A stretch of DNA of 64,000 bases, taken from the NCBI GenBank assembly GCA_016712265.1, contig JADJRJ010000031.1:248001-312000 (forward strand), read 5' to 3'. Shown piece after piece: positions 8,275 to 16,110 of this stretch. The notes below the pieces were generated by a model. It was not told where the DNA came from and did not search any database. It was given only the letters and a program-made list of their open reading frames with translations. Both the position numbers and the translations under genes were made by a program. Numbering within the stretch: position 1 is the first letter of the stretch; each line of letters opens with the position of its first letter. Source of the stretch: Gemmatimonadota bacterium. GTDB taxonomy: Bacteria > Gemmatimonadota > Gemmatimonadetes > Gemmatimonadales > Gemmatimonadaceae.

Positions 8275-9804
8275 CTATCGCTCCAGCTTGAACCCCGGAT
8301 CGATACCCGGTCGCTGCGGCGCGTTGGCCACAAACCACCCGGTCAGGTACATCCACTGCGCCATGCGCGTGAGCTTGGGATAGTCGATCCGTTCCGGGGT
8401 GTCACGCGGCGTGTGGTAGTCATCGTGCAGGTTGGTCGTGTACATCAGGGCTGGCACGTTCGCTCTCGCATACGGCACGTGGTCGCTGCGGAAGTACCAG
8501 CCTTCCGGGTGTGTCGGGCGGTCCCAGAGCGAGTCGAGCGTGAACTTGCCCGTGAGCGCGTTGGCGCGGAGGGCCATCTCCACGAGCGTGGTCGAGTTCC
8601 GGTGGGGTGGCTGCGCGCCGAGCACTGATGCAGAGTCCGGGTGGTTGCGCCCGATCATGTCGCCGTTGAGCACGGCGACCATCTGCGACACCGGCACGAC
8701 GGGATGCGCGATGTGATAGCGGCTGCCGAGCAAGCCACGCTCCTCGGAACCATGGTTGATGAACAACACCGATCGCTTGCCGGGCTGCCGCACAAAGGCC
8801 CGCGCGGCCGCCAAGTGGGCCACGGTCACCGATCCGTTGTCGTCGGCGCCGGCATGGACGGAATCGCCCTCGAGCGTGGCGCGCACGCCATTGGCGTCCT
8901 GGTGCGAGGAGTAGATCAGGTACTCATCCCGCAGCTTCGGATCTGTCCCGCGCACCATCCCGATCACGTTCACGCTCGGTGTCTCGAAGCGCTCCAGCTG
9001 GACCTTGATCGTGGACATCGGCGTGTCGCGGAGCATGGCGCCCATCGACGCGCGCACGAGGAAGGCCGGCGTCTGTCCCGTGCCTAACGCGGGGACGGGG
9101 CCGATGGGACGCGGCGGTCCCCCGGTCCGTGGCATGGCATTGGCGACGTCGTACCCTCCACGCGAGCGTGCGGCAACCATCGCGTCGAAGGCGCTGTCCA
9201 CCCGTGCGTCCGGCACGATGATGATCGCCGCGGCGCCGCGCCGCGCCAGTCGATTCGTCGTCGCGTTGAGCGCTGCGTCGGTGTAACGCACCGCAAAGGT
9301 GTAACTCGTCGAGCGGATGTTCGCGGGCGCGGGCACCACGACCGGCGTCGCCACCACCCGGCCGCGGATGTTCACCGTGGTGTCGCTGGCGTCCGCGAGC
9401 CAGTACACCGGCCCACCGGCCTCCACGGGCACGGTGCCTAACGGGATGATGTCCTGGAACAGTCCAACGGCGCGCCCATTGAGCGCCACGCTGCTGGTGA
9501 CGGTCGAGACCCGCGTGCGCGTGAGGTTGAACCACTGGTACCAGGTCCCGCCTTCCCCCGCGGGGACCAACCCGATCTTGCGATACTGCTCGGCCACCCA
9601 GGCACTCGCGGTCATCTCGTCGAGGGTGCCTCCTTCGCGCCCGCGCATCGCCGGACCGGCCATGGCATACAGGTCTCGCTTGAGGTCCGCTTCGCGGATC
9701 AGCGACATCGCGGCAGGGATCTCACGCGACCCCCGGCCCTGCGCGGACACGGCAAGGGGAAGGCAGGCGACCAGGGTGGGGAGGTACGTCAGCTGCAGGC
9801 GCAT
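8275..9804 (-). CDS. Secreted M28 metallopeptidase
   Basis: Exported aminopeptidase-like protein of 509 residues. The start is the ATG at 9804, which opens a signal peptide (MRLQLTYLPTLVACLPLAVSAQ). A PA-like insert with VYWLADASDTTVNIRGRVV precedes the catalytic domain. M28 zinc ligands are visible in order: His/Asp of SSHQDANG, Asp of AGADDNGS, the Glu pair of HGSEERGLLG, Asp of LNGDMIG, and His of DDYHTPRDT. Members of this family remove N-terminal residues from peptides outside the cytoplasm. Two GCCTAACG words fall inside this gene and place rare TTA leucine codons in it (9082 and 9436). Confidence 0.9.
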   Translation of the reverse strand: MRLQLTYLPTLVACLPLAVSAQGRGSREIPAAMSLIREADLKRDLYAMAGPAMRGREGGTLDEMTASAWVAEQYRKIGLVPAGEGGTWYQWFNLTRTRVSTVTSSVALNGRAVGLFQDIIPLGTVPVEAGGPVYWLADASDTTVNIRGRVVATPVVVPAPANIRSTSYTFAVRYTDAALNATTNRLARRGAAAIIIVPDARVDSAFDAMVAARSRGGYDVANAMPRTGGPPRPIGPVPALGTGQTPAFLVRASMGAMLRDTPMSTIKVQLERFETPSVNVIGMVRGTDPKLRDEYLIYSSHQDANGVRATLEGDSVHAGADDNGSVTVAHLAAARAFVRQPGKRSVLFINHGSEERGLLGSRYHIAHPVVPVSQMVAVLNGDMIGRNHPDSASVLGAQPPHRNSTTLVEMALRANALTGKFTLDSLWDRPTHPEGWYFRSDHVPYARANVPALMYTTNLHDDYHTPRDTPERIDYPKLTRMAQWMYLTGWFVANAPQRPGIDPGFKLER

Positions 9805-10009
9805 GAGCGGGCGGGGAGGAATGGTGACGACGATATGCACTCCGGGCCGCCGCGGTACAAGCCTCCCGGCCTTGACGGTCCGGTGGCGCCGAGCGTACGC
9901 TCGGCGTGGGAATGTTGCTGTTGGCGCTGGAATGATGAAGCTCTTCCGGCGGGTATCCACGATCCTCGGGCATGGCGTTCACTTGCCCCTCGCCGAGGAG
10001 TCACCCCGC

Positions 10010-10561
10010 ATGCACATGGTTCTCGAACCGCGCCGTTGGACCCTCGAGGAGATGCACGCACTCCCCGAGGACGGCAACATTTACGAACTCATCGACGGGG
10101 AACTGTTGGTGAGCCCGGCGCCTGCGCCTCGTCACGAGGGCTCGGCGACTCGGTTGGCTCGCCTCCTCGACAAGTACGCCCAGGACGAACAGCTCGGCTT
10201 CGCCTATCGTCCCCAGGCCGTGTTCCGTATCGGCCGCCGCGTCGAAGTCGAACCCGATGTGCACGTTCGGGCCGAGCTCGACGAGGACAAGGACTGGGAA
10301 GACCAGCCACTGCCCCTGCTGGTCGTCGAGGTCCACAGTCCCCGCAGCCGAAAGGTGGACCTCACCAAGAAGCGTGACGTCTACCTCGGTGCAGGGATTC
10401 CGGAGTACTGGACGGTGGATCCCGCCGCGCGAACAGTGACGGTGCATCGGGCGGATCGCGAACCCGAGGTCAAGACCGGGGAGATGACGTGGTGGCCTGC
10501 CGGGGCGAGCCAGGCACTGGTGTTTGATGTGAGCGCCTTGTGGCCGAGGCCGCGGAAGTAG
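10010..10561 (+). CDS. Uma2 family (DUF820) PD-(D/E)XK nuclease-like protein
   Basis: Protein of 183 residues of the Uma2/DUF820 family, a restriction-endonuclease-like fold. Typical blocks are YELIDGELLVSPAP at the front, VEPDVHV (Asp of the nuclease core), LLVVEVHSPRS and the Lys of KKRDVYLGAGIPEYWTVD. The ATG at 10010 has GAGGAG about 11 bp upstream; the much longer open frame upstream lies antisense to the M28 gene and is rejected. Members are numerous in cyanobacteria and Gemmatimonadota, and their biological role is not established. The isolated position fits a mobile, self-contained gene. Confidence 0.85.
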   Translation: MHMVLEPRRWTLEEMHALPEDGNIYELIDGELLVSPAPAPRHEGSATRLARLLDKYAQDEQLGFAYRPQAVFRIGRRVEVEPDVHVRAELDEDKDWEDQPLPLLVVEVHSPRSRKVDLTKKRDVYLGAGIPEYWTVDPAARTVTVHRADREPEVKTGEMTWWPAGASQALVFDVSALWPRPRK

Positions 10562-10612
10562 ACAAGGCGATCGGTCGCGCGGCGCGGGACTGGACGAACC
10601 GCGGTCCTCGCA

Positions 10613-10800
10613 TAGTATTTCATGCACGCTGGCCCTCAACGTCCACCCTGCATGCGAGGAGGTGATCCATTGTCTACTGGCCCTAGTACGGCGCGGATCG
10701 CTGGAGACCGCTAAGGCAGCAACGCTGCCTGACCGGCGCACCGCGCCGACCGGACAGATATCGGGGTCCCTCACGCGTTAGGGCGCGCGGGGGGCCCCGA
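10613..10800 (+). promoter_or_regulatory. Orphan leader/attenuator-like structured element
   Basis: Intergenic element between convergent genes. In order: a promoter-like pair TGGACG (10591) and TAGTAT (10613); an inverted pair CATGCA (10621) / TGCATG (10648); a 12-nt match to the anti-Shine-Dalgarno complement, AGGAGGTGATCC (10657-10668), directly ahead of a 14-codon ORF; hairpin GGCAGC-AAC-GCTGCC (10715-10729) starting immediately after its stop; hairpin CGGCGC-ACC-GCGCCG (10734-10748); and a long GC arm pair CGGGG (10762) / CCCCG (10795). This is the layout of a translated leader with downstream RNA switching. No plus-strand gene follows, so what it controls, or once controlled, is unknown. 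Confidence 0.5.
10670..10714 (+). CDS. Putative 14-aa leader peptide
   Basis: Very short ORF: TTG start (or the overlapping ATT one base earlier), 14 codons spelling MSTGPSTARIAGDR, then TAA. It is proposed because AGGAGGTGATCC, complementary to the 16S 3' end over 12 nt, stands one base before the start with ideal spacing, and a stable hairpin begins right at the stop. An in-frame ATG at 10652 would give 20 residues but would bury the ribosome site in the ORF. No known leader peptide was recognised. Confidence 0.4.
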   Translation: MSTGPSTARIAGDR

Positions 10801-10855
10801 GTTCATGTGGGAGCCTCACGCCAGCGTCGCGACGGCCTGCGCTGCTCGCGATGGG

Positions 10856-11791
10856 TTACTGCGGATGCTGCACCGCGGTTGTGTCGGCCGAGGTGATGCG
10901 CGCGCGTCGCTCCACGCGCTGCCGCGGGTGACAAAACCGAACAAGTCGCACGACCTGGTGGATCCTCGCTTCCATGGTCCCCTGGACCGGAAACGGCTCG
11001 TTGGCCTGCAGCAGCGCATCCACGCGCTCATGGCGATCGCGGCGCACATTGGTGTACTGCGCTTCGCCATCGAGTCGCAACGCGTCTCCGGATGCGTAGT
11101 CGAGGACCACCAGGGCAAAGCGTGGCGACTCGCGGAGGTTGCCGGTGCTCACGAACATCCCGTCGCCAAGATATTCGGTCCAGGCAATACTGCGCCCGAC
11201 GGCATCGTAGCGGAGGAACCCCGGCTGCCCGCCGCGATGTGATACATCGGCCACGCCGTCGGGCGTCACGGTACAGAGGAAGGCCGTTTCGCCACGCGCG
11301 ATCGTCTCGAGGACCCACGCGTGGTCAACGGCGAGCTCCTCGCGTGTTATCGGCCCCACGTGTGGTGACGCGCCGGTGGAAGCCGTCGGCGTCATGTACT
11401 TGCGACAATTCGTAAAGGCGACGGTGCAGGGGATGTCGACGAGAGCACCGTTAGGCGCTGGGCGACCGGCGACGCGCGAGCGGCGGGCCGTCGCTGGATT
11501 GATCACGATCCCGCCCCATGGTCCATCGAGGGGGAGGAAGGCTGCAAGGTCACCGGGGAGGGAGACCGTGATCTCTCCGTCTTCGGCCGTGGCGGTCGCG
11601 AGCGGCGCCGGTCCTGAGAGGGCGGCGACATGCAGCGTGTTGGCGTCGGCGCTGGCGAGGACGATCAGGTCGGCTTCGTTGGCGTAGTCCGCGACGGGGC
11701 CGACCCAGGTCGAGAGCTTGTCCGCGGCTTTGAGAGAGTTCGCTTCTCCCTGAATGTCGCGCTGGCCGTCGTGATAGTGGAACGGACGCAT
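10856..11791 (-). CDS. Pyridoxamine 5'-phosphate oxidase-related flavoprotein
   Basis: Protein of 311 residues from the PNPOx-like FMN-binding split-barrel superfamily. The N-terminal half resembles a degenerate barrel unit (residues ~25-110). The C-terminal half carries the recognisable core: LVDHAWVLETIARGETAFLCTVTPDG-type strand pair, DVSHRGGQPGF and GDGMFVSTGNLRESPRFALVVLDY. Such proteins usually bind FMN, F420 or haem and reduce or sense small molecules. The ATG at 11791 has GAGGAG upstream and removes 101 unconserved residues. It is divergent from the M28 gene at 12093. The reaction is unknown. Confidence 0.7.
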   Translation of the reverse strand: MRPFHYHDGQRDIQGEANSLKAADKLSTWVGPVADYANEADLIVLASADANTLHVAALSGPAPLATATAEDGEITVSLPGDLAAFLPLDGPWGGIVINPATARRSRVAGRPAPNGALVDIPCTVAFTNCRKYMTPTASTGASPHVGPITREELAVDHAWVLETIARGETAFLCTVTPDGVADVSHRGGQPGFLRYDAVGRSIAWTEYLGDGMFVSTGNLRESPRFALVVLDYASGDALRLDGEAQYTNVRRDRHERVDALLQANEPFPVQGTMEARIHQVVRLVRFCHPRQRVERRARITSADTTAVQHPQ

Positions 11792-12092
11792 GGCAACTCC
11801 TCGGTTGAGGTGCTCCAATGAGGCAGTGACGCGATCGGGCCTACGCTGCAAGTGCGTGATTCGAAGCGCAAGCGGAGCGCACCCCATCCTCCCGGGGTGC
11901 GTGTCTGCGACCGTGAGATTGACGCTCGGCGCGAACGGTGCGGCGCTTCGTGGCCCGCGAGGGGACCAATCCGAGAGATGTGGTGCCCGCGGACACGCCG
12001 GGGGCACGGTGGCACCCTGCCTGCGGCCGGGGGATTCCCACTCCCTGCCGCACGAGTGGCCGGGCCATTCATCTGGCCGTAGTATTGCCGCC
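11792..12092. other. Divergent intergenic region
   Basis: About 300 bp between the flavoprotein gene (minus) and the second M28 gene (plus). No gene is supported on either strand. A TAGTAT sequence ends about 10 bp before the M28 ATG and could be a -10 element for a leaderless or near-leaderless transcript. No repeat or strong palindrome was seen. Confidence 0.4.
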
Positions 12093-13703
12093 ATGACTCC
12101 TTCCCTCTCCCTCCCCGGCCGTTCGCCCCTCCTCCGGGGCCTGCATGCACTGCGTGCCCATGCCCGGGATCGCTGGCGACTACTCGGCGCGTTGTTGCTG
12201 CTCGTGCCAGCCGGAGCGATGCGGCAAGGTGTCCCGGTCGACCTCGCGATGGTGGCGAAGATCCGCGAGGAGGGGCTCCAGCGCTCGCAGGTGATGGAGT
12301 ATGAGGGTTACCTGGCCGATGTGCTCGGCGCGCGGCTCACGCTGTCGCAGGACATGAAGCGCGCGCAGGCGTGGGCGTCGGGTGAGATGACGAAGATGGG
12401 GCTGATCAATGTCGCGACCGAGCCCTTCATGGACTACGGCGTTACCTGGGATAACGAGTATGTCTCGCTGCACCTCCGCGAGCCCGACTACACGCCGATG
12501 GTCGGATATCCCATCGCGCATACGGCGGGGACCAACGGCCGCCAGGTGGTGCCGGCGGTGATCGTCGACCTCCTCGTCAAGCAGGACCTCGCGAAGTACC
12601 GTGGGACACTGAAGGGCAAGGCGGTCCTCGTCACGCCGCCTGCGACCATCGACATTGCGGCCATGACCCGTGGGGTGCCGCGCCTCACGCCGCAGGATCT
12701 CGAGGCCATCGAACGTACGACGATCGCTCCCCAGCGACCGGCGGCCGCCCGGGCGGTGCCTAACGCGGAACTGCTCACGGCGGAGGAGAAGGTCGCGTTC
12801 TACGCGAGCGAGGGTGTGGCGGCAGTGCTCCAGAGTGAGAGCGGGTGGTTGGGGGCGGTACGCGGCTTCTCGCGCCCGGGTTCGCGAACAGACCAGTGGT
12901 CGCGCGCCGGGATGCTCGCTTCGCCCGCCATGATCGCCATCACCCCGGAGCATTACAACCGGATGTACCGGATCCTCAAGCGCGGGATCCTGGTGACGGT
13001 CGAGGTGGAAGTGCGCAATCGCATCGGCGACCGCGTGGAGCAGGCGGCGAACGTGGTCGGGGAGATTGCCGGGAGCGACCTGGCCGACGAAGTCGTGATG
13101 ATCGGTGCGCACCTGGATTCGTGGCACGCCAGCCCCAACGCCAGCGACAACGCATCCGGAGTGGCCGTGATGCTGGAGGCGATGCGTATCCTGAAGACGG
13201 TTGGTGCCAAGCCGCGCCGCACCATTCGCGTGGCGCTGTGGGCCGGGGAGGAGCAAGGGCTCTTTGGGTCGCGCGCGTATGTGCGACGACACTTCGGCGA
13301 TCCGCGAGATCCGGCCGTTGGGCTGAAGCCGGGCTACGAGAAGCTCTCGGCCTATTTCAACCAGGACTATGGATCCGGGCAATACCTGGGCATTTACCTG
13401 CAGGGGAACGAACAGGCGCGGGAACAGTTCACCGGGTGGATGGCGCCGTTCCGCGACCTCGGCATGACGGTGGTGTCCAACCAGGGCGTGGGGAGTACCG
13501 ACCACATTGCCTTCGACGAGGTCGGCCTTCCCGGCTTCCAGTTCCTGCAGGATCGCACGCCGGGGCAGGGCGGTCACACCAACCTGGACTTCTACGACAC
13601 GATCCAGGCGGGCGACCTGATGAAGAACGCGGTGATCGTCGCGTCGTACGCGTACCACGCGGCAAACGCCAGCGCGCGGATTCCGCGGAAGCCGCGGCGG
13701 TAG
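12093..13703 (+). CDS. Secreted M28 metallopeptidase (carboxypeptidase Q-like)
   Basis: Exported peptidase of 536 residues. After a basic start and a hydrophobic segment (LLGALLLLVPAGA, ~residues 30-43) comes a PA-like domain and an M28 core. Zinc ligands are His/Asp in GAHLDSWHASP and the following Asp of NASDNASG, the Glu pair of WAGEEQGLFGS, Asp of FNQDYGSG, and His of GQGGHTNLDFYD. This resembles plasma glutamate carboxypeptidase-type enzymes. Together with the M28, M20 and S9 genes elsewhere in the window and the adjacent amidohydrolase, it suggests a peptide-scavenging lifestyle. The ATG at 12093 is used; the frame is open further upstream without conserved sequence. Confidence 0.9.
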   Translation: MTPSLSLPGRSPLLRGLHALRAHARDRWRLLGALLLLVPAGAMRQGVPVDLAMVAKIREEGLQRSQVMEYEGYLADVLGARLTLSQDMKRAQAWASGEMTKMGLINVATEPFMDYGVTWDNEYVSLHLREPDYTPMVGYPIAHTAGTNGRQVVPAVIVDLLVKQDLAKYRGTLKGKAVLVTPPATIDIAAMTRGVPRLTPQDLEAIERTTIAPQRPAAARAVPNAELLTAEEKVAFYASEGVAAVLQSESGWLGAVRGFSRPGSRTDQWSRAGMLASPAMIAITPEHYNRMYRILKRGILVTVEVEVRNRIGDRVEQAANVVGEIAGSDLADEVVMIGAHLDSWHASPNASDNASGVAVMLEAMRILKTVGAKPRRTIRVALWAGEEQGLFGSRAYVRRHFGDPRDPAVGLKPGYEKLSAYFNQDYGSGQYLGIYLQGNEQAREQFTGWMAPFRDLGMTVVSNQGVGSTDHIAFDEVGLPGFQFLQDRTPGQGGHTNLDFYDTIQAGDLMKNAVIVASYAYHAANASARIPRKPRR

Positions 13704-13930
13704 GCCTGGCAACCGTGCGGTGAAGCCAAGGCACCGGGCGGCAGCCCTCCGGGCAGTGTCGTCCTTCCGTGCTCGTCGCGACTGACAACGTCGCGGGCGG
13801 AAGTGGCATGTGCGATTCGGGGGCCTGCGTCGGGAAGTCCTCCCCGGGCGGGTCCGGGCCGGGTAGGGACCCCAGCGGCGCGCCGCGGCGGCGCGTAGCG
13901 TTCCCAGTGTCTACACACCTCGAGGTCTCC

Positions 13931-15358
13931 ATGGTGCTGCCCCAGCCCTTGCGCCTTGCACGCGCGGCGTTGCTGATCACCCTCGTTGGCAGCGCACAAC
14001 GCGCAGCCGCACAGCCCACCGCGATCCCTGACGGCGCCCTGGTCATCCGTGGGGGGTGGCTGTTTGACGCCGTGGGTGATGCCGTCCGTCGCAACACGGG
14101 CATTGTGGTGGTGGCCGGGAAGATCTTCGCGGTTGATGCCGCCGTGGGCTCCGGCGCGCCGCCTAACGCGAGTCGCGTGGTCGACCTCGACAACGACGCC
14201 TACGTCATCCCCGGCCTCATCGACCTGCACGCCCACTACAACGTCAACCTGTTCGGGGGGCGCCGGCGGGACGAAACCACGGTGCAGCCGGTCGTCTTCC
14301 TGGCCAACGGCGTGACCACCACGTTCCCCGCTGGCGAATACGACCCGGACGACATGCAGGCGCTGCGCCTGCGCATCGAGCGCGGTGAGACCCCCGGGCC
14401 ACGCCTCATGAACTCCGGTGCGTACTTCGGCAGCACGCGCGTAGGGTGGAACCCGGACATGACCGCGGCCGAGGTGTATGCGGATGTCGACAAGTGGGTC
14501 GCCCGTGGCGTGCGCGGCTTCAAGGCGAAGGGGATCGGCCCCGGCCCCCTCAAGGCGCTCATTGAACGCGCGCACTTTCACGGCGCCACGGTCACCGGGC
14601 ACCTCGATTCCGGTTTTCGCGGGAGCGTGAACCCGCGCGACGCCATCCTCATGGGGATCGACCGCATCGAGCACTTCATGGGGGGCGACGCCATGCCGGC
14701 GACGCAGTCGGCCTACGCCTCGTACGTGAACCTCGACCTGTCGTCGAAGGCCGTGAAGGACGTCATGCAACTGTTCATCGATCGACGCGTGAACTTCGAT
14801 GCGACGATGACGGCGTTCGGGTACGCCTCCAACCGCGACGAGATCTTCGAGAAGTGGACCGACGAACGGCGCTTTCTCGCGCCCTATGCGCGCGCCGAGT
14901 TCGACAAGAAGCCTCCGCCGCGGATCAACGAGCAGTTCGACCGCATCTACCGCGTGAAGCCGCGCGAGATCAAGCAGTTCTACCACATGGGGGGCGGCCA
15001 CCTGATCACCTCTGGCACCGACTACCCGAGCACCGGCGAGTTCCTCCCCGGCTTCTCCACCCACCGCGAGATCCACGCCTTCGCGCGCGCCGGGATCCCC
15101 AACGCGGCGGCCATCAAGATCGCCACCATCAACAATGCGCGCGCTTTTGGTCTTGGCGATCGGCTCGGCAGCATCGAGGCCGGGAAGTTCGCCGACCTCG
15201 TCATTGTACGCGGCAATCCCCTGGCCGATATCCGCAACACGCGCAACGTGCGGTGGGTGATCAAGGGCGGGCAGGTCTACGATGCGGCCGCGCTGCTGAA
15301 GTCGGTGGAAGGGAAGCTGGGTCCCGCAACGGCCGCCGAGGCGGCGGTGTGGCGGTAG
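13931..15358 (+). CDS. Secreted amidohydrolase
   Basis: Amidohydrolase-superfamily enzyme of 475 residues with a signal peptide (RAALLITLVGSAQRAAAQ). The metal-site motifs of the imidazolonepropionase/prolidase-like branch are present: DLHAHYN (HxH), TGHLDSG (His), RIEHFMGG (His) and TSGTDYP (catalytic Asp). The Lys of GFKAKGIG could be the carboxylated lysine or its substitute. The C-terminus has the usual GLGDRLGSIEAGKFADLVIV return to the small beta domain. Exported members often hydrolyse dipeptides or cyclic amides. It lies 227 bp downstream of the M28 gene on the same strand, so peptide catabolism is plausible but unproven. Confidence 0.88.
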   Translation: MVLPQPLRLARAALLITLVGSAQRAAAQPTAIPDGALVIRGGWLFDAVGDAVRRNTGIVVVAGKIFAVDAAVGSGAPPNASRVVDLDNDAYVIPGLIDLHAHYNVNLFGGRRRDETTVQPVVFLANGVTTTFPAGEYDPDDMQALRLRIERGETPGPRLMNSGAYFGSTRVGWNPDMTAAEVYADVDKWVARGVRGFKAKGIGPGPLKALIERAHFHGATVTGHLDSGFRGSVNPRDAILMGIDRIEHFMGGDAMPATQSAYASYVNLDLSSKAVKDVMQLFIDRRVNFDATMTAFGYASNRDEIFEKWTDERRFLAPYARAEFDKKPPPRINEQFDRIYRVKPREIKQFYHMGGGHLITSGTDYPSTGEFLPGFSTHREIHAFARAGIPNAAAIKIATINNARAFGLGDRLGSIEAGKFADLVIVRGNPLADIRNTRNVRWVIKGGQVYDAAALLKSVEGKLGPATAAEAAVWR

Positions 15359-15365
15359 CGACAGC

Positions 15366-15875
15366 CTAACGCGGGTCCTGCTTGCAGACCGAGGCGTCGG
15401 GCTCCGTCAGGCACCGGCGCGGCCAGGTGGGGACGCGCAGTCCGTACATGTCCTCTCCCTGGAATCCCTTGCACGCCGCGTCGTTGTAGCGTCGGCCGGC
15501 ATCCGGCAGGAGGGAGCGTCCGCTCTTGAGGTCGCACGCGCCTTCGATCGCCCCCTTGGGGTCGCGGGAGTCGTGCGCGACGGCGCGCGCGAGGATTCCC
15601 TTCTCGAAGTAGAGCGTCGCGAGTCGCCGCATGTTGTCGAGGTCCACGACCCACAGCGCCTTGCACCCGGTGTAGCTCTCGGTGAGCGCGTCGTTCCGCG
15701 GGTGGACCATCACGAAGCCGCCGGGCGTTGCGACGAGGCCGGCCGTGGCCGGTGGCGGCGCAACCGCGCAATTGGTCGCCGTCGCGGGGACGAAGTCGGC
15801 GAGCGACTGCGCGCGGGCCGAGGACGCGATCACGATCGACGCGCTCAGCAGGAGGCACAGGCAGCGCAACGGCAA
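15366..15875 (-). CDS. Secreted Cys-containing hypothetical protein
   Basis: Exported protein of 169 residues, not recognised. No ATG fits: upstream of the signal peptide the frame runs through the GTGC intergenic repeat and encodes low-complexity REARAARAAR-type sequence. The TTG at 15875, just before PLRCLCLLLSASIVIASS, is therefore preferred; a second TTG at 15869 is possible. The mature part has several Cys (TNCAV, TGCKA, EGACDL, DAACKG, RRCLTE, SVCKQD), consistent with extracytoplasmic disulfides. The stop codon TAG lies inside a GCCTAACG word (read on the other strand). Convergent with the amidohydrolase gene. Confidence 0.5.
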   Translation of the reverse strand: MPLRCLCLLLSASIVIASSARAQSLADFVPATATNCAVAPPPATAGLVATPGGFVMVHPRNDALTESYTGCKALWVVDLDNMRRLATLYFEKGILARAVAHDSRDPKGAIEGACDLKSGRSLLPDAGRRYNDAACKGFQGEDMYGLRVPTWPRRCLTEPDASVCKQDPR

Positions 15876-15878
15876 GTG

Positions 15879-16100
15879 CGCGGCACGAGCAGCACGAGGT
15901 TGGTGCAGCACGCGGCACGGAGAGACGCTCAGGGCTCGTGCTGCTCGGGCTGCCCGTGCTTCTCGTACCGCATCAGTTGTCGTCATCTGGCATGAACGTG
16001 AGAAGGGTACCGCGCCGCACGAAAGTGGAGCCGCACGCGACCCACCGCGGTGTCCGTGCTCCGCGTGCCGCTCGGGCTGCCCGTGCCGCTCGTGCTTCAT
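15879..16100. repeat. GTGC-type intergenic repeat, inverted copies
   Basis: Low-complexity DNA made of about 9-bp units related to CTCGTGCTG. One block (15881-15897, GCACGAGCAGCACGAG) is inverted relative to a second (15934-15963) and third (16050-16096, ending CGTGCCGCTCGTGCTT), so the transcript can fold into long hairpins. It lies between glnS and the hypothetical gene. The same family occurs at 37879, 39452, 44437 and 45508. Open frames through it are artefacts. Confidence 0.65.
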
Positions 16101-16110
16101 CTGTTCGTAG

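Noticed and set aside
10657..10668. Possible 16S rRNA fragment
   Set aside because: Only the 12-nt anti-SD region matches, in the orientation of a ribosome-binding site; flanking sequence is not rRNA.
12180..13712. 510-codon minus-strand open frame
   Set aside because: Antisense to the M28 gene whose zinc ligands are complete.
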